DNA from: Verrucomicrobiota bacterium
GTDB lineage: Bacteria > Verrucomicrobiota > Verrucomicrobiia > Verrucomicrobiales > DEV007
NCBI GenBank assembly: GCA_020630975.1
Contig: JAHDID010000001.1
Span: 17,687-81,686, forward strand
DNA length: 64,000 bases
Reading direction: 5' to 3'
Shown here: positions 52,239 to 61,526 of the stretch, piece by piece
Layout of the letters: each line of letters opens with the position of its first letter
Numbering within the stretch: the stretch's first letter is position 1
Made by a program: the position numbers and the translations under genes
Notes under the pieces: generated by a model
What the model saw: the letters and a program-made list of their open reading frames with translations, nothing else
What the model was told of the DNA's origin: nothing
Database searches by the model: none

Positions 52239-55100
52239 ATGCGGCTACCAGACCTAGATGGCTACCAGATCGAGCAACTGATGGGAGAAGATCCCTTCGG
52301 GTGGAACTTTCTGGCGGGTAATGGCAGCGAGAGCAATGGCAAACGCCTCATCCGGGTGCTGAAATCTCAGTCGACCCGAGATCAACAGATCAGCAATGCC
52401 TACCAGACCATCGCCGATGCCGCACCATCTCGTGGGGTATCAGAGGTCGCTCAGTTTACCAGGCGTATGGTCGGCATGCCGTCCGCCGTCTCCGTACCAT
52501 TCCCTGGCTGGCGTGGGCAGCGTGGCAATTGGCGACTCTCGTCGCTAGATTATCTCTCCAGCCTCATGCCGCGAGAGGAGTCTCTCTCTGCTATCGAGAA
52601 TATCATCCACACCGTGGGCCAGCTACACCGGCAGCGGATCTTTCATGGCGGCATCCGCTCGGACAATGTGTTTCTCACTGGTCAGGACGAGCCACAGGTA
52701 GAGCTGATAGGCTTTGGCGAGATGGTCGCACCAGGCCTACTATTCCTTGAGTCGCAAAAGCTCCCCTTCTTTCTCGCCCCCGAGCAGCTGATCAGCCGCA
52801 ATGGTAGCCGCCCCGAGCTCGCGCGTCTCGACGTCTACTCGGTAGGTGTGGTGGCCTACGAGCTACTCACCAAGAGGCTCCCCAGACTGGACCGCCTCTA
52901 CCAGCAGTACCTCGGAGATCCGGTGAAGATGGATCGTATGGTGCTGGTCTCTCGTGGACAGCTGACCCAGAGTGCCGAGCAACTCTATCGCCTACTCCAA
53001 TCAGAGAAAAAAATCTCCTGGCCCGACCAACCCAGCTCAGATCGCGAGAAACACATCCGCGACACGATCGAGCAGTGCTTGGCCTTTGCCCCGAGCGACC
53101 GCTTTGCGAACCTCACCGAGGCGAGTCAATTCCTAAGAGCCGAGCCCAGCCATAGCACCGCTGCAGCCACCATACCGGTGCACAGCGATCCCGTTACGAC
53201 AGAATCCGACCTCTTACTCGACATGGGAGAGAGCCAGCCCCCAGCCGAAGTCGAGCAACCTGTAGTAGAAGAGCCCCCCACTTCTGAGACCAGCAAGGTG
53301 CCTACCGAACTACCACCGAGTACCCAGACAGAAGCCACTCCGACGAAGAAAAAGAAGGCCGAGAAAAACCACTTCGGCTCGGTCGGCGAGATCTTTGATG
53401 ATGTCCCAGATGATGAAAAATCTCCCTACAATGCCCTTGGAGTGTTCGAGAAGATTCCCTTTGTCCGTCGCTTCAAATCATCGGCAGTGTCCGACAAACT
53501 CGTAGCCCTACTGCTAGTAGCCGCACTTGTCGGCTTGGCCGTCCTTGCTGCCACTTACCAGCAGAAGCTGGCCAGCAGTCAGCGCAAGTCCGCCGAGACC
53601 CTGAGCTCCTACGAGGCCAACATCATCAAACAGGCAGACAGCTACCGCCTAGCGCTAGCCGAACGCGAAAAGTCGGCTAAAGCCATGGCCGACAACATGA
53701 ATGCCACTCAGGACGCCAAATCCCAACTGCAAGACGAAGCGCAAACCGCACGCAGTGTAGTCCGCAGGACTCAGGAAAATGCCGACCAATTTTTCCGCCT
53801 GATCTTGGAAAATCGCGATAGCGATGTACCGGGCTTTCGCGAATCCCGCTTGGCTGCTCTCGCCCAAGGACAAAAATTCTACCAGGAACTCGTCAATCTC
53901 TACGGTGAGTCACCCGACTTCATCGTATCGACCGCAAACGCCTACTTCTACCTCGGGCGGATTTACAAAGAGTTTGGCCAGTTCGATCAAGCTGTGGGAG
54001 CATTCGTAGAGGCCGAGCAGCGCTACGAAGCTCTGATGCGCGACCAGCGAAATGCCACTTTCACCCGCAATCTAGCTACTGCCAGCCGCGAACTAGGCGA
54101 ACTGGCTCAACGCCAAGGTCGCTATCAAGAAGCCTCACAGCTCTACGATGCCTCCTCCCAGTATTGGGAAGGGCTGAGCCAAATCGATCCTGCCAGCAAG
54201 CTGGACAGCTTCGTCTCGATCAATCACAACTCACTGAAGATCGCCGAGTGCGCCAACGCCATCGGTCAATCTGCTGCAGCGCTGAACCGCACAGCCGAAG
54301 TGGCCTCCGCGTTCCTCGATCTGCAGGAGAATGTGCCCAATGTCGACATCGTAGTCGGCGGTGTGGCAGAAAGTTTCGGTCTACTGGGCGAGCTCTACGA
54401 GAGCCAAGGACTAGGCGACAAAGCCCTATCCGCCTACCAACAGGCCAGTGATAACTACGCTGCAGCTATCCAGCTAAACTCATCTGTCGACCGCTACCAC
54501 CTCGGCCTCGGCCACTGCTTGGCGCGTACCGGACTGCTGAAAAACGATGTGACCAAACTACGCGGCGCAGCCGATGTGCTCGGCCAAGTGATCGCTAGAA
54601 ATCCCTACGAGCCCAGCTTCATCAAGACTCTGGCAGACGTCTATGGCGTGCTGGCGAAGAACCAGAGAGACGGAGGCAAAGTCACTAACGCCAAAGAACT
54701 CGAAGAAAGCGCCATCGCACTGCTCAAACCCATCATCATCAACAACCAGACAGTCCCTGCCAACGTGCAGCACGCCTATGCCGAGCGGCTGCTGCACCTC
54801 GGTGAGCTGAGGATGGACGGGAGCCAGTTCACCGACTCCCGCACCGCTCTAAAAGAGGCGATCGCTATACTCACCCAGCTCAACAGCACTGACTCTAGCG
54901 CAGGCCAATACCGCCGCTCTCTTGCTGAAGCATGCGGACTAGCAGGCTATGCCTCCGCCAAACTCGGCGACAAATCACAGGCCAAAGATTTCTACAACCA
55001 GGCCAAAAGCCACTGGAAAACCTACCTCAACGCCAATCCCAACGACACCGATGCCAGCAAACGTTCCCGCTGGACCAGTGACCAACTGAGAGTCCTGTGA
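52239..55100 (+). CDS. Membrane pseudokinase with C-terminal TPR array
   Basis: About 953 residues from the ATG at 52239 (a GTG at 52233 is also in frame). Residues about 1-300 follow a Ser/Thr kinase fold: an N-lobe with RVLKSQ, then HTVGQLHRQRIFHGGIRSDNV and LDVYSVGVVAYELLTKRLP. The catalytic loop reads HGGIRSDN (136-143) instead of HRDLKPxN and the DFG position reads GFG, so catalytic Asp residues are gone. A Pro/Glu/Thr-rich linker, one transmembrane helix (LVALLLVAALVGLAVLAA, about 424-441), a coiled coil, and TPR repeats outside follow. A signalling or scaffold receptor without kinase activity is likely. Confidence 0.83.
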   Translation: MRLPDLDGYQIEQLMGEDPFGWNFLAGNGSESNGKRLIRVLKSQSTRDQQISNAYQTIADAAPSRGVSEVAQFTRRMVGMPSAVSVPFPGWRGQRGNWRLSSLDYLSSLMPREESLSAIENIIHTVGQLHRQRIFHGGIRSDNVFLTGQDEPQVELIGFGEMVAPGLLFLESQKLPFFLAPEQLISRNGSRPELARLDVYSVGVVAYELLTKRLPRLDRLYQQYLGDPVKMDRMVLVSRGQLTQSAEQLYRLLQSEKKISWPDQPSSDREKHIRDTIEQCLAFAPSDRFANLTEASQFLRAEPSHSTAAATIPVHSDPVTTESDLLLDMGESQPPAEVEQPVVEEPPTSETSKVPTELPPSTQTEATPTKKKKAEKNHFGSVGEIFDDVPDDEKSPYNALGVFEKIPFVRRFKSSAVSDKLVALLLVAALVGLAVLAATYQQKLASSQRKSAETLSSYEANIIKQADSYRLALAEREKSAKAMADNMNATQDAKSQLQDEAQTARSVVRRTQENADQFFRLILENRDSDVPGFRESRLAALAQGQKFYQELVNLYGESPDFIVSTANAYFYLGRIYKEFGQFDQAVGAFVEAEQRYEALMRDQRNATFTRNLATASRELGELAQRQGRYQEASQLYDASSQYWEGLSQIDPASKLDSFVSINHNSLKIAECANAIGQSAAALNRTAEVASAFLDLQENVPNVDIVVGGVAESFGLLGELYESQGLGDKALSAYQQASDNYAAAIQLNSSVDRYHLGLGHCLARTGLLKNDVTKLRGAADVLGQVIARNPYEPSFIKTLADVYGVLAKNQRDGGKVTNAKELEESAIALLKPIIINNQTVPANVQHAYAERLLHLGELRMDGSQFTDSRTALKEAIAILTQLNSTDSSAGQYRRSLAEACGLAGYASAKLGDKSQAKDFYNQAKSHWKTYLNANPNDTDASKRSRWTSDQLRVL

Positions 55101-55216
55101 TTTCGAGCAGTTATCTAAGGATTGCATTTCACCGTCTATGTATTAGATTTGCGGGGTTTCGCCTGTATAAAACTGCATTTTCGAACAGCCAATTCAAGAC
55201 TACCACTGACTAATTT

Positions 55217-57988
55217 ATGAGCGTCTATCAGGACTACACCACCGAGATCGAAGAGCGAAAAGCAGAAGGCTTGAACCCCAAGCCAATCGACGGCGCAGCA
55301 CTGGTAGAGGCACTCATCGAGCAGATCAAAGATGTCGGCCATGAGCATCGCGAAGATTCTCTAAAACATCTGATTTATAATACGCTTCCAGGTACGACTA
55401 GCGCCGCCGGCGTGAAAGCAGCCTTTCTCAAAGAGGTCATCCTCGGGCAAACCACCGTGGAGGAAATCACACCCACTTTCGCCTTCGAGCTTCTGTCGCA
55501 CATGAAAGGCGGCCCATCTGTCGCCGTCCTGCTCGACCTCGCACTCGGTGACGATGCTAATATCGCTAGCCAAGCATCTGAAGTCCTAAAAACTCAAGTC
55601 TTCCTATACGAGGCCGACACCGACCGTCTCGAGGCATCATACAAGGCTGGCAATGCCATCGCCAAAGACATATTGGAGTCATACGCTGCCGCAGAATTTT
55701 TCACCAAACTGCCCGATGTCGACGAAGAGATCGAAATCGTCACTTACATCGCGGGCGAGGGAGACATCTCCACCGACCTCCTCTCTCCTGGTAATCAGGC
55801 GCACTCACGCTCCGATCGCGAACTCCACGGAAAGTGCATGATCTCCGAGGCCGCTCAGGGCGAGATCAAAGCCCTGCAGAATATCCACCCGGACAAGAGT
55901 GTCATGCTGATCGCGGAGAAGGGCACCATGGGTGTGGGCTCATCTCGTATGTCGGGTGTGAACAACGTCGCCCTCTGGACAGGCCGCCAGGCGAGCCCCT
56001 ACGTGCCCTTCGTAAATATCGCGCCGATCGTAGCCGGCACCAATGGCATCTCACCGATCTTTTTGACCACAGTCAGCGTCACAGGTGGTATCGGCATCGA
56101 CCTGAAAAACTGGGTCAAGAAAACTGATGCCGAGGGTAATACTGTCCTAGATGACAATGACGAGCCCGTGCTCGAGCAGGTCTACTCTGTCGACACCGGC
56201 ACCGTCCTGACCATCAACACCAAGGAGAAAAAACTGTACAGCAATGGCGAAGTCGTCGCCGATATCTCTTCCGCGCTCACACCACAGAAAGTCGAGTTCA
56301 TCAAAGCAGGTGGCTCCTACGCAGTTGTCTTCGGTAAGAAACTACAGAGCTTCGCTGCGGCAGCGCTCGGTATCGAGCCAAAGGCTGTCTTCGCTGCCTC
56401 TAAAGAGATTTCTCATGAAGGCCAGGGACTCACAGCTGTGGAAAAGATCTTCAACAAAAACGCCGTCGGCACCACTCCTGGTCTCACGCTACACGCTGGC
56501 TCAGATGTGCGGGTGAAGGTAAACATCGTCGGCTCTCAGGACACCACCGGTCTAATGACCTCCCAGGAACTCGAGGCCATGGCGGCGACTGTGATCTCGC
56601 CGACCGTAGACGGTGCCTACCAGTCAGGCTGTCACACCGCCTCAGTCTGGGATAAAAAGGCTCAGGCCAATATCCCGAAGCTAATGAGCTTCATGAACAA
56701 CTTTGGCCTGATCACCGCTCGCGATCCCGAGGGTGAGTACCACGCCATGACCGACGTGATCCACAAGGTGCTAAATGACCTGACAGTAGACGATTGGTCG
56801 ATCATCATCGGAGGCGACTCGCACACCCGTATGTCTAAAGGTGTCGCATTCGGCGCCGACTCCGGCACTGTCGCGCTAGCTCTAGCGACAGGCGAAGCGA
56901 CCATGCCAATCCCAGAGTCTGTCAAAGTTACTTTCCAAGGCACACTCAAAGACCACATGGATTTCCGCGATGTGGTGCACGCCACTCAGTCACAGATGCT
57001 CAAGAAGTTTGGCGACAACGTCTTCCAAGGCCGCGTGATCGAGGTGCATATCGGTACTTTGCCAGCAGACCAGGCATTCACCTTCACCGACTGGACCGCA
57101 GAGATGAAGGCCAAAGCCTCCATCTGTATCTCCGAGGACGACACGCTCATCGAGTCTCTCGAGATCGCCAAAAGCCGTATCCAGATCATGATCGAGAAGG
57201 GCATGGATAATGAGGGCCAAGTCCTACAGGGTCTGATCGACCGCGCCAACCAGCGTATCGCCGAGATCCGCTCTGGCGACAATCCTGCTCTCAGACCTGA
57301 CTCTTCTGCCAAGTACTCCGCTGAATTCGTCGTCGATCTCGACCAAATCATCGAGCCGATGATCGCTGACCCAGACGTGAACAACGAAGACGTCTCCAAG
57401 CGCTACACTCACGACACCATCCGCGCCCTCTCCTACTACAAGGGTGAGAAGAAAGTCGACCTCGGCTTCGTTGGTTCCTGCATGGTCCACAAAGGCGATC
57501 TCAAAATTGTCTCCAAGATGCTCCGCAACCTCGAGGCCCAGCAGGGCAAAGTAGAGTTTCAGGCACCTCTCGTGGTGACCGCGCCCACCTACAACATCAT
57601 CGATGAACTCAAGGAAGAGGGCGACTGGGACACACTACAAAAATACTCAGGCTTTGAGTTCGACGACAATGCTCCGAAAGGCGCAGCTCGCACCGAGTAT
57701 GAGAACATGATGTACCTCGAGCGCCCTGGCTGTAACCTCTGCATGGGTAACCAAGAGAAAGCCGAGAAAGGTGACACGGTGATGGCCACCTCGACCCGCC
57801 TTTTCCAAGGCCGCGTGGTAGAGGACTCCGACCGCAAGAAAGGCGAGTCGCTACTCTCATCGACTCCAGTCGTGGTGCTATCCTCGATCCTAGGTCGAAC
57901 TCCGAATCTCGACGAATACATCGACGCGGTAGACGGTATCGATCTCACGAAGTTCGCCCCATCCAAGGAAGACCTCGTGAAGTCCTAG
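55217..57988 (+). CDS. acnB: Bifunctional aconitate hydratase 2/2-methylisocitrate dehydratase
   Basis: A 923-residue AcnB-type aconitase that interconverts citrate and isocitrate in the TCA cycle and can dehydrate 2-methylisocitrate. The N-terminal HEAT-like domain (about 1-160, LEASYKAGNAIAKDILESYA) and swivelling domain precede the catalytic part; the iron-sulfur cluster ligands include GCNLCMGNQEKAE near the end and the Cys of SGCHTASVWD. It is slightly longer than the E. coli enzyme (865). The sequence is strongly codon-biased. A terminator follows at 58034. Confidence 0.97.
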   Translation: MSVYQDYTTEIEERKAEGLNPKPIDGAALVEALIEQIKDVGHEHREDSLKHLIYNTLPGTTSAAGVKAAFLKEVILGQTTVEEITPTFAFELLSHMKGGPSVAVLLDLALGDDANIASQASEVLKTQVFLYEADTDRLEASYKAGNAIAKDILESYAAAEFFTKLPDVDEEIEIVTYIAGEGDISTDLLSPGNQAHSRSDRELHGKCMISEAAQGEIKALQNIHPDKSVMLIAEKGTMGVGSSRMSGVNNVALWTGRQASPYVPFVNIAPIVAGTNGISPIFLTTVSVTGGIGIDLKNWVKKTDAEGNTVLDDNDEPVLEQVYSVDTGTVLTINTKEKKLYSNGEVVADISSALTPQKVEFIKAGGSYAVVFGKKLQSFAAAALGIEPKAVFAASKEISHEGQGLTAVEKIFNKNAVGTTPGLTLHAGSDVRVKVNIVGSQDTTGLMTSQELEAMAATVISPTVDGAYQSGCHTASVWDKKAQANIPKLMSFMNNFGLITARDPEGEYHAMTDVIHKVLNDLTVDDWSIIIGGDSHTRMSKGVAFGADSGTVALALATGEATMPIPESVKVTFQGTLKDHMDFRDVVHATQSQMLKKFGDNVFQGRVIEVHIGTLPADQAFTFTDWTAEMKAKASICISEDDTLIESLEIAKSRIQIMIEKGMDNEGQVLQGLIDRANQRIAEIRSGDNPALRPDSSAKYSAEFVVDLDQIIEPMIADPDVNNEDVSKRYTHDTIRALSYYKGEKKVDLGFVGSCMVHKGDLKIVSKMLRNLEAQQGKVEFQAPLVVTAPTYNIIDELKEEGDWDTLQKYSGFEFDDNAPKGAARTEYENMMYLERPGCNLCMGNQEKAEKGDTVMATSTRLFQGRVVEDSDRKKGESLLSSTPVVVLSSILGRTPNLDEYIDAVDGIDLTKFAPSKEDLVKS

Positions 57989-58029
57989 AGGTCATCCACC
58001 TACCAGACGGATTAGTAATTTTTTCAAAT

Positions 58030-58108
58030 GTAGCGGGGGCTTTCCAGCCCCCGTTTTTTGTCGGTTACCGGCTCAACCAAATGAGGCGGCTGGAAAGCCA
58101 CCTCTACA
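58030..58108. repeat. Pair of inverted TGTAG..GGCTTTCCAGCC repeats
   Basis: TGTAGCGGGGGCTTTCCAGCC (shortened) at 58030 and, in opposite orientation, the block 58083-58108 (reverse complement TGTAGAGGTGGCTTTCCAGC...) share a TGTAG head and a GGCTTTCCAGCC hairpin core. Each copy is itself a hairpin. The first also acts as the acnB terminator. Such paired opposite copies are typical of REP/BIME units. The remainder of the 323-base gap (58109-58311) shows only one further hairpin at 58259-58289. Confidence 0.65.
58034..58059 (+). terminator. Rho-independent terminator after acnB
   Basis: CGGGGGCT (58034-58041) pairs with AGCCCCCG (58046-58053) around the loop TTCC; TTTTTT follows (58054-58059). 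It lies 45 bases after the acnB stop. Confidence 0.9.
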
Positions 58109-58258
58109 TTCCCTTGTCAGCACCATATCTATGAGCTAGGTTCGATTTTCATTCATTCTACTCCCGATGCGTCGCCAACACTAACCAAGTTTTTCTGCTC
58201 GCCTCACCGGCTTCCTCGGTGCGGCAAACCTTGTGGGCTCTATTGCCTACAGACATCC

Positions 58259-58289
58259 GTAACCGGCCAAACGTTCGAGTGCTGGTTAC
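58259..58289 (+). other. Hairpin upstream of unknown gene
   Basis: GTAACCGGC (58259-58267) can pair with GCTGGTTAC (58281-58289) with one G-U pair, 22 bases before the ATG at 58312. It may affect translation of the unknown gene. No T-tract follows. Confidence 0.35.
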
Positions 58290-58311
58290 CAAGAAAAACA
58301 TGGTATTTTGA

Positions 58312-58992
58312 ATGAATTACAAAAGATGGCAGCGCGCGGCCTATTTGAAACAGCGTGAAAAACACATGCGTGCACTCGAGAGGGAGCACAAAAAACTCTA
58401 TCGTTCGACTTGTGATTTGCCCCTCACTCCTATCGAAGCCCCCTACCAACAAGGCTGGTATCGGACTTTCGAACTGAGACCCGAAATCTACCACAGGGAG
58501 GATATAGGTGATCTTGAGCGAATTCTGTCACACATCAATGTGATACAACGCTCTCGACGGCGAGATTTCAAAACTCGATCGTCAAAATGCGGCAAGGTAT
58601 GGACGGTCCAAGGAATCCGATTAAAACCGATCTCTAGATTCCACTGGTCAAAACTCAACTATCCAGAAGAGTATCGAAAGTACTTCTCGATCTCTTACTA
58701 TGAGTGCGGAGGTAACTGGTATCCCCAGTATCAATTCCGGCACTTATGGATGGTAGACCTCGTCGTCCACCCTCACATGGTGACTCACCAGAAGGTTGTT
58801 CAACCAGAGGTCGAGAGCCGGAGGGACCGACTAGATGAGCTCTTCGAGCAGAACCACCTCTTCGAGCGACTCAGCCGCCTTCACGGCAAACCGGCCTCAT
58901 GGAGAGGCTTAAACACCGATAGACAGAAACTAGCGGAGCGTATCGACCAGCGCGAGATCAGAGAGCACCTCAGAGGTCACACAAAATCATAG
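58312..58992 (+). CDS. Basic soluble protein of unknown function
   Basis: A 226-residue protein rich in Arg, His, Tyr and Glu with no signal peptide or membrane segment. The N-terminus is helical (LKQREKHMRALEREHKKLYR); a middle part has aromatic pairs (ISYYECGGNWYPQYQFRHLW), and the C-terminus is helical and charged. I recognise no family. The high Arg content and helical ends would fit nucleic-acid binding, but this is speculation. It stands alone between the acnB repeats and the convergent gatB, followed by a long hairpin. Confidence 0.6.
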   Translation: MNYKRWQRAAYLKQREKHMRALEREHKKLYRSTCDLPLTPIEAPYQQGWYRTFELRPEIYHREDIGDLERILSHINVIQRSRRRDFKTRSSKCGKVWTVQGIRLKPISRFHWSKLNYPEEYRKYFSISYYECGGNWYPQYQFRHLWMVDLVVHPHMVTHQKVVQPEVESRRDRLDELFEQNHLFERLSRLHGKPASWRGLNTDRQKLAERIDQREIREHLRGHTKS

Positions 58993-58997
58993 TGGCT

Positions 58998-59028
58998 ATA
59001 CTTGGGGCAGCAATACTGCCCCAAGTAT
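58998..59028. terminator. Long perfect hairpin between convergent genes
   Basis: ATACTTGGGGCAG (58998-59010) pairs perfectly with CTGCCCCAAGTAT (59016-59028), a 13-bp stem with a five-base loop. No T-tract flanks it on either strand. Its place, 6 bases after one stop and 41 bases from the end of gatB, suggests a bidirectional terminator or RNA-stabilising end. Confidence 0.6.
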
Positions 59029-59069
59029 GCATTGATAAACCCAGCGGCAGGCATACTTAGCTCGCCCTT

Positions 59070-60533
59070 CTAGCTCAGCTTCCCAAGAATCGCTTCTGTC
59101 ACCATTTTCGGATTGGCTTTGCCTTTGGATAGCTTCATCACCTGACCGGTCAAGAAGTTGGCAGCCTTAGTATTGCCCTCAGCCACTTCTCCGGCAGGCC
59201 CTGGGTTCTCGGCTATGACTTGATCGATGAACACTTCGATCTCGCTATTATCGGCAGGCTCAAAGCCTTTGGCTTTGGCGATCTTAGCAGGCTCTTGATC
59301 GGGATTAGCAAATAGCTCCGCAAAAACTTCTTTAGCCTGGTTGTTGGAAATGGTCCCTTCCTCGACTAATCCGACCAACTGGCCGATTTTCTCAGCCGCC
59401 ACAGGGCAATCTGTTATTTCGAGATCATGCTCTTTCAGCTCCCCAAGTAGATTGTTGATCACCCAGTTGGCGACTTTCTTCGGCGCTTTGGAGTCGCTAG
59501 CGGCAGTCTCGTAGTAGTCTGCCAGTGCGATATCGCTGGCTAGCACGGAGGCATCGTAGTGAGTGATCTGATAGTCATCTTTGAATCGCTCGACTTTCTC
59601 GTGCGGTAGCTCGGGCAGATCGCCCTGTACTTTGGCTACGATGTCAGCTGTCTGGACGGGTAGTAGATCAGGATCGGGGAAGTAGCGATAATCATCGGCA
59701 TTCTCCTTGGTCCGCATTAGCTCTGTCTGGCCGACGTCGTCATTCCAACGCCAAGTGGCCTGGATAATGGTGCCACCTTTTTCCAACTCATTGATCTGGC
59801 GATCGATCTCGTAGTGAATCGCTTTGCGCACAACTGATGCGGAGTTCAGATTTTTTAGCTCGATCTTGGTACCTAGCGGAGCGTCCTCGCCTTTGCGGAC
59901 CGAGATGTTCACGTCACAGCGCATCTGGCCTTTCTCCATATCCGCATCGGAGACACCGCTGTAGACTAGCACTTGACGCAGACTGTTGAGGTAGGCAAAG
60001 GCCTCCTCACCCGAATCGATCTCTGGCTCGGAGACAATCTCCATGAGCGGTGTGCCAGCACGATTGAAATCAATGGTGGTGTAGCCACCCTTGTGGTGGG
60101 TAGATTTTGCCACATCCTCCTCGAGGTGGATGCGTGTCAGCGTGACCGACTTGTCGGGATTCACGATGTCTTTCTGATGATCTTTAGGGTAAGCCAGCTC
60201 ATACAAAGGCACCGCACCACCTAGACACAGCGGCAGATCAAACTGCGAGATCTGGTAGTTTTTCGGCATGTCGGGGTAGAAGTAATTCTTCCGGTCCCAC
60301 TTCACCATTGGCGGCGTCTCGCAGCCGAGCATCTGGCCCGCCAGCACTGTGCGCTCGATAGCCCCTTCATTGAGGACAGGTAGTGCCCCGGGGAGCCCCA
60401 TGCAGGTCGGGCAGGTCTGAGTATTGGGCGCATTGCCAAACTCTACAGGACAACCACAAAACATCTTGGTGTTGGTCTTGAGCTGGACGTGGACTTCGAG
60501 TCCTATGCTGGCGATATAGTCGGAAGCGGCCAT
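59070..60533 (-). CDS. gatB: Asp-tRNA(Asn)/Glu-tRNA(Gln) amidotransferase subunit B
   Basis: A 487-residue subunit of the GatCAB complex that binds the mischarged tRNA and phosphorylates it. The start IGLEVHVQLKTNTKMFC is typical, with CGCPVEFG and TCPTCMGLPGALP holding zinc-type Cys; DFNRAGTPLMEIVSEP and KGQMRCDVNISVRK follow. The C-terminal YqeY-like helical tail includes LTGQVMKLSKGKANP. Family length is normal. gatA and gatC are not in the window. It needs partner subunits encoded elsewhere. Confidence 0.97.
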   Translation of the reverse strand: MAASDYIASIGLEVHVQLKTNTKMFCGCPVEFGNAPNTQTCPTCMGLPGALPVLNEGAIERTVLAGQMLGCETPPMVKWDRKNYFYPDMPKNYQISQFDLPLCLGGAVPLYELAYPKDHQKDIVNPDKSVTLTRIHLEEDVAKSTHHKGGYTTIDFNRAGTPLMEIVSEPEIDSGEEAFAYLNSLRQVLVYSGVSDADMEKGQMRCDVNISVRKGEDAPLGTKIELKNLNSASVVRKAIHYEIDRQINELEKGGTIIQATWRWNDDVGQTELMRTKENADDYRYFPDPDLLPVQTADIVAKVQGDLPELPHEKVERFKDDYQITHYDASVLASDIALADYYETAASDSKAPKKVANWVINNLLGELKEHDLEITDCPVAAEKIGQLVGLVEEGTISNNQAKEVFAELFANPDQEPAKIAKAKGFEPADNSEIEVFIDQVIAENPGPAGEVAEGNTKAANFLTGQVMKLSKGKANPKMVTEAILGKLS

Positions 60534-60608
60534 GGCGACATTATGGCTTGGTCCTATCTTTTTTCGACAGGATTTACAGGCTGAATCGGGATTTTTTGAG
60601 CTGAGGGA

Positions 60609-61460
60609 TCACAGCGTCTGGTTGGTCTGTAGAAATTGGACAAACTCACGGATATGACGCTGCAGATTGAACTTGATCAGGCGATTCTTTAGCTCGGAAT
60701 GATTCGCGATACGGATCGCTTCGAGACTCATCACCATGCTGATTTTGTCCTTCAGATTGAGGTACCCAGCCATTTCTTCGCTGGTGATCCATTCATCCAC
60801 CTTCCGATTACTCAAAATCGCAGCCATCTGCTCGCTATCCTCGGAGAAATCCATGGAAATCTGCGTCGCCGCAAAAAGCGAGACAATGCCCAGATTTCGA
60901 TTTTGCCTACGGCTGAATGGATCACAAAAATCCAACCACTCGGCTAGATATGGCAACTGCTCGATCTGATCTCGCCACTGAGTCGCTACCGCAGGCTCAG
61001 GGAGCTTGGAGTAATCCATATTGACGATCTCTGGCTGTGCGATCGTTGCCGCATAGTCGAGCTCGTAGATAGTCCCTGCGATTCGGATGCCGGTAAAAAT
61101 GAAGAAAACTGTAACCACAGTCGCACCAATCGACAATATCCCACCTGGCACCCCATCGACTAAGAAATGCAAAAAGCTATCGGGATTGAAGAGGAACTTC
61201 AGGATACCTCGCGATATCAGCCAGACGATGAGGTAAATCACAGCCGCCAAAACACCGGCACCAACGACGAGAAACTGCCATGGAGGCAGGATGCCAAAGC
61301 TCTCATCCATGAAGGGAGGCCCCATATTGAGACCTGTGAAAAATACGCCCAAGCCAGCTGCCAATGCGATGGCACTAGACAGCAGGTTCACTATCCCCCA
61401 ACGCATAGCGTACAGAAAATAGAGAGCAAAAACCGCAACAATGATAACTATCGGGATCAT
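60609..61460 (-). CDS. CvpA-like inner-membrane protein with cytoplasmic tail
   Basis: A 283-residue protein with four hydrophobic helices in the first 125 residues (VIIVAVFALYFLYAM, LLSSAIALAAGLGVFF, FLVVGAGVLAAVIYLIVWLI, ILSIGATVVTVFFIFTGI), a layout like CvpA (colicin V production/envelope homeostasis) proteins. The remaining 150 residues are polar and helical, longer than in most CvpA proteins. Function in this family is linked to envelope stability. It lies between aroC and gatB on the same strand. Confidence 0.65.
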   Translation of the reverse strand: MIPIVIIVAVFALYFLYAMRWGIVNLLSSAIALAAGLGVFFTGLNMGPPFMDESFGILPPWQFLVVGAGVLAAVIYLIVWLISRGILKFLFNPDSFLHFLVDGVPGGILSIGATVVTVFFIFTGIRIAGTIYELDYAATIAQPEIVNMDYSKLPEPAVATQWRDQIEQLPYLAEWLDFCDPFSRRQNRNLGIVSLFAATQISMDFSEDSEQMAAILSNRKVDEWITSEEMAGYLNLKDKISMVMSLEAIRIANHSELKNRLIKFNLQRHIREFVQFLQTNQTL

Positions 61461-61526
61461 GAAAATCTAATAAGGTATTAGCTAGAAGACAGAGAAAGAA
61501 GAACAAGCGATCCTGATGGGTCTATC

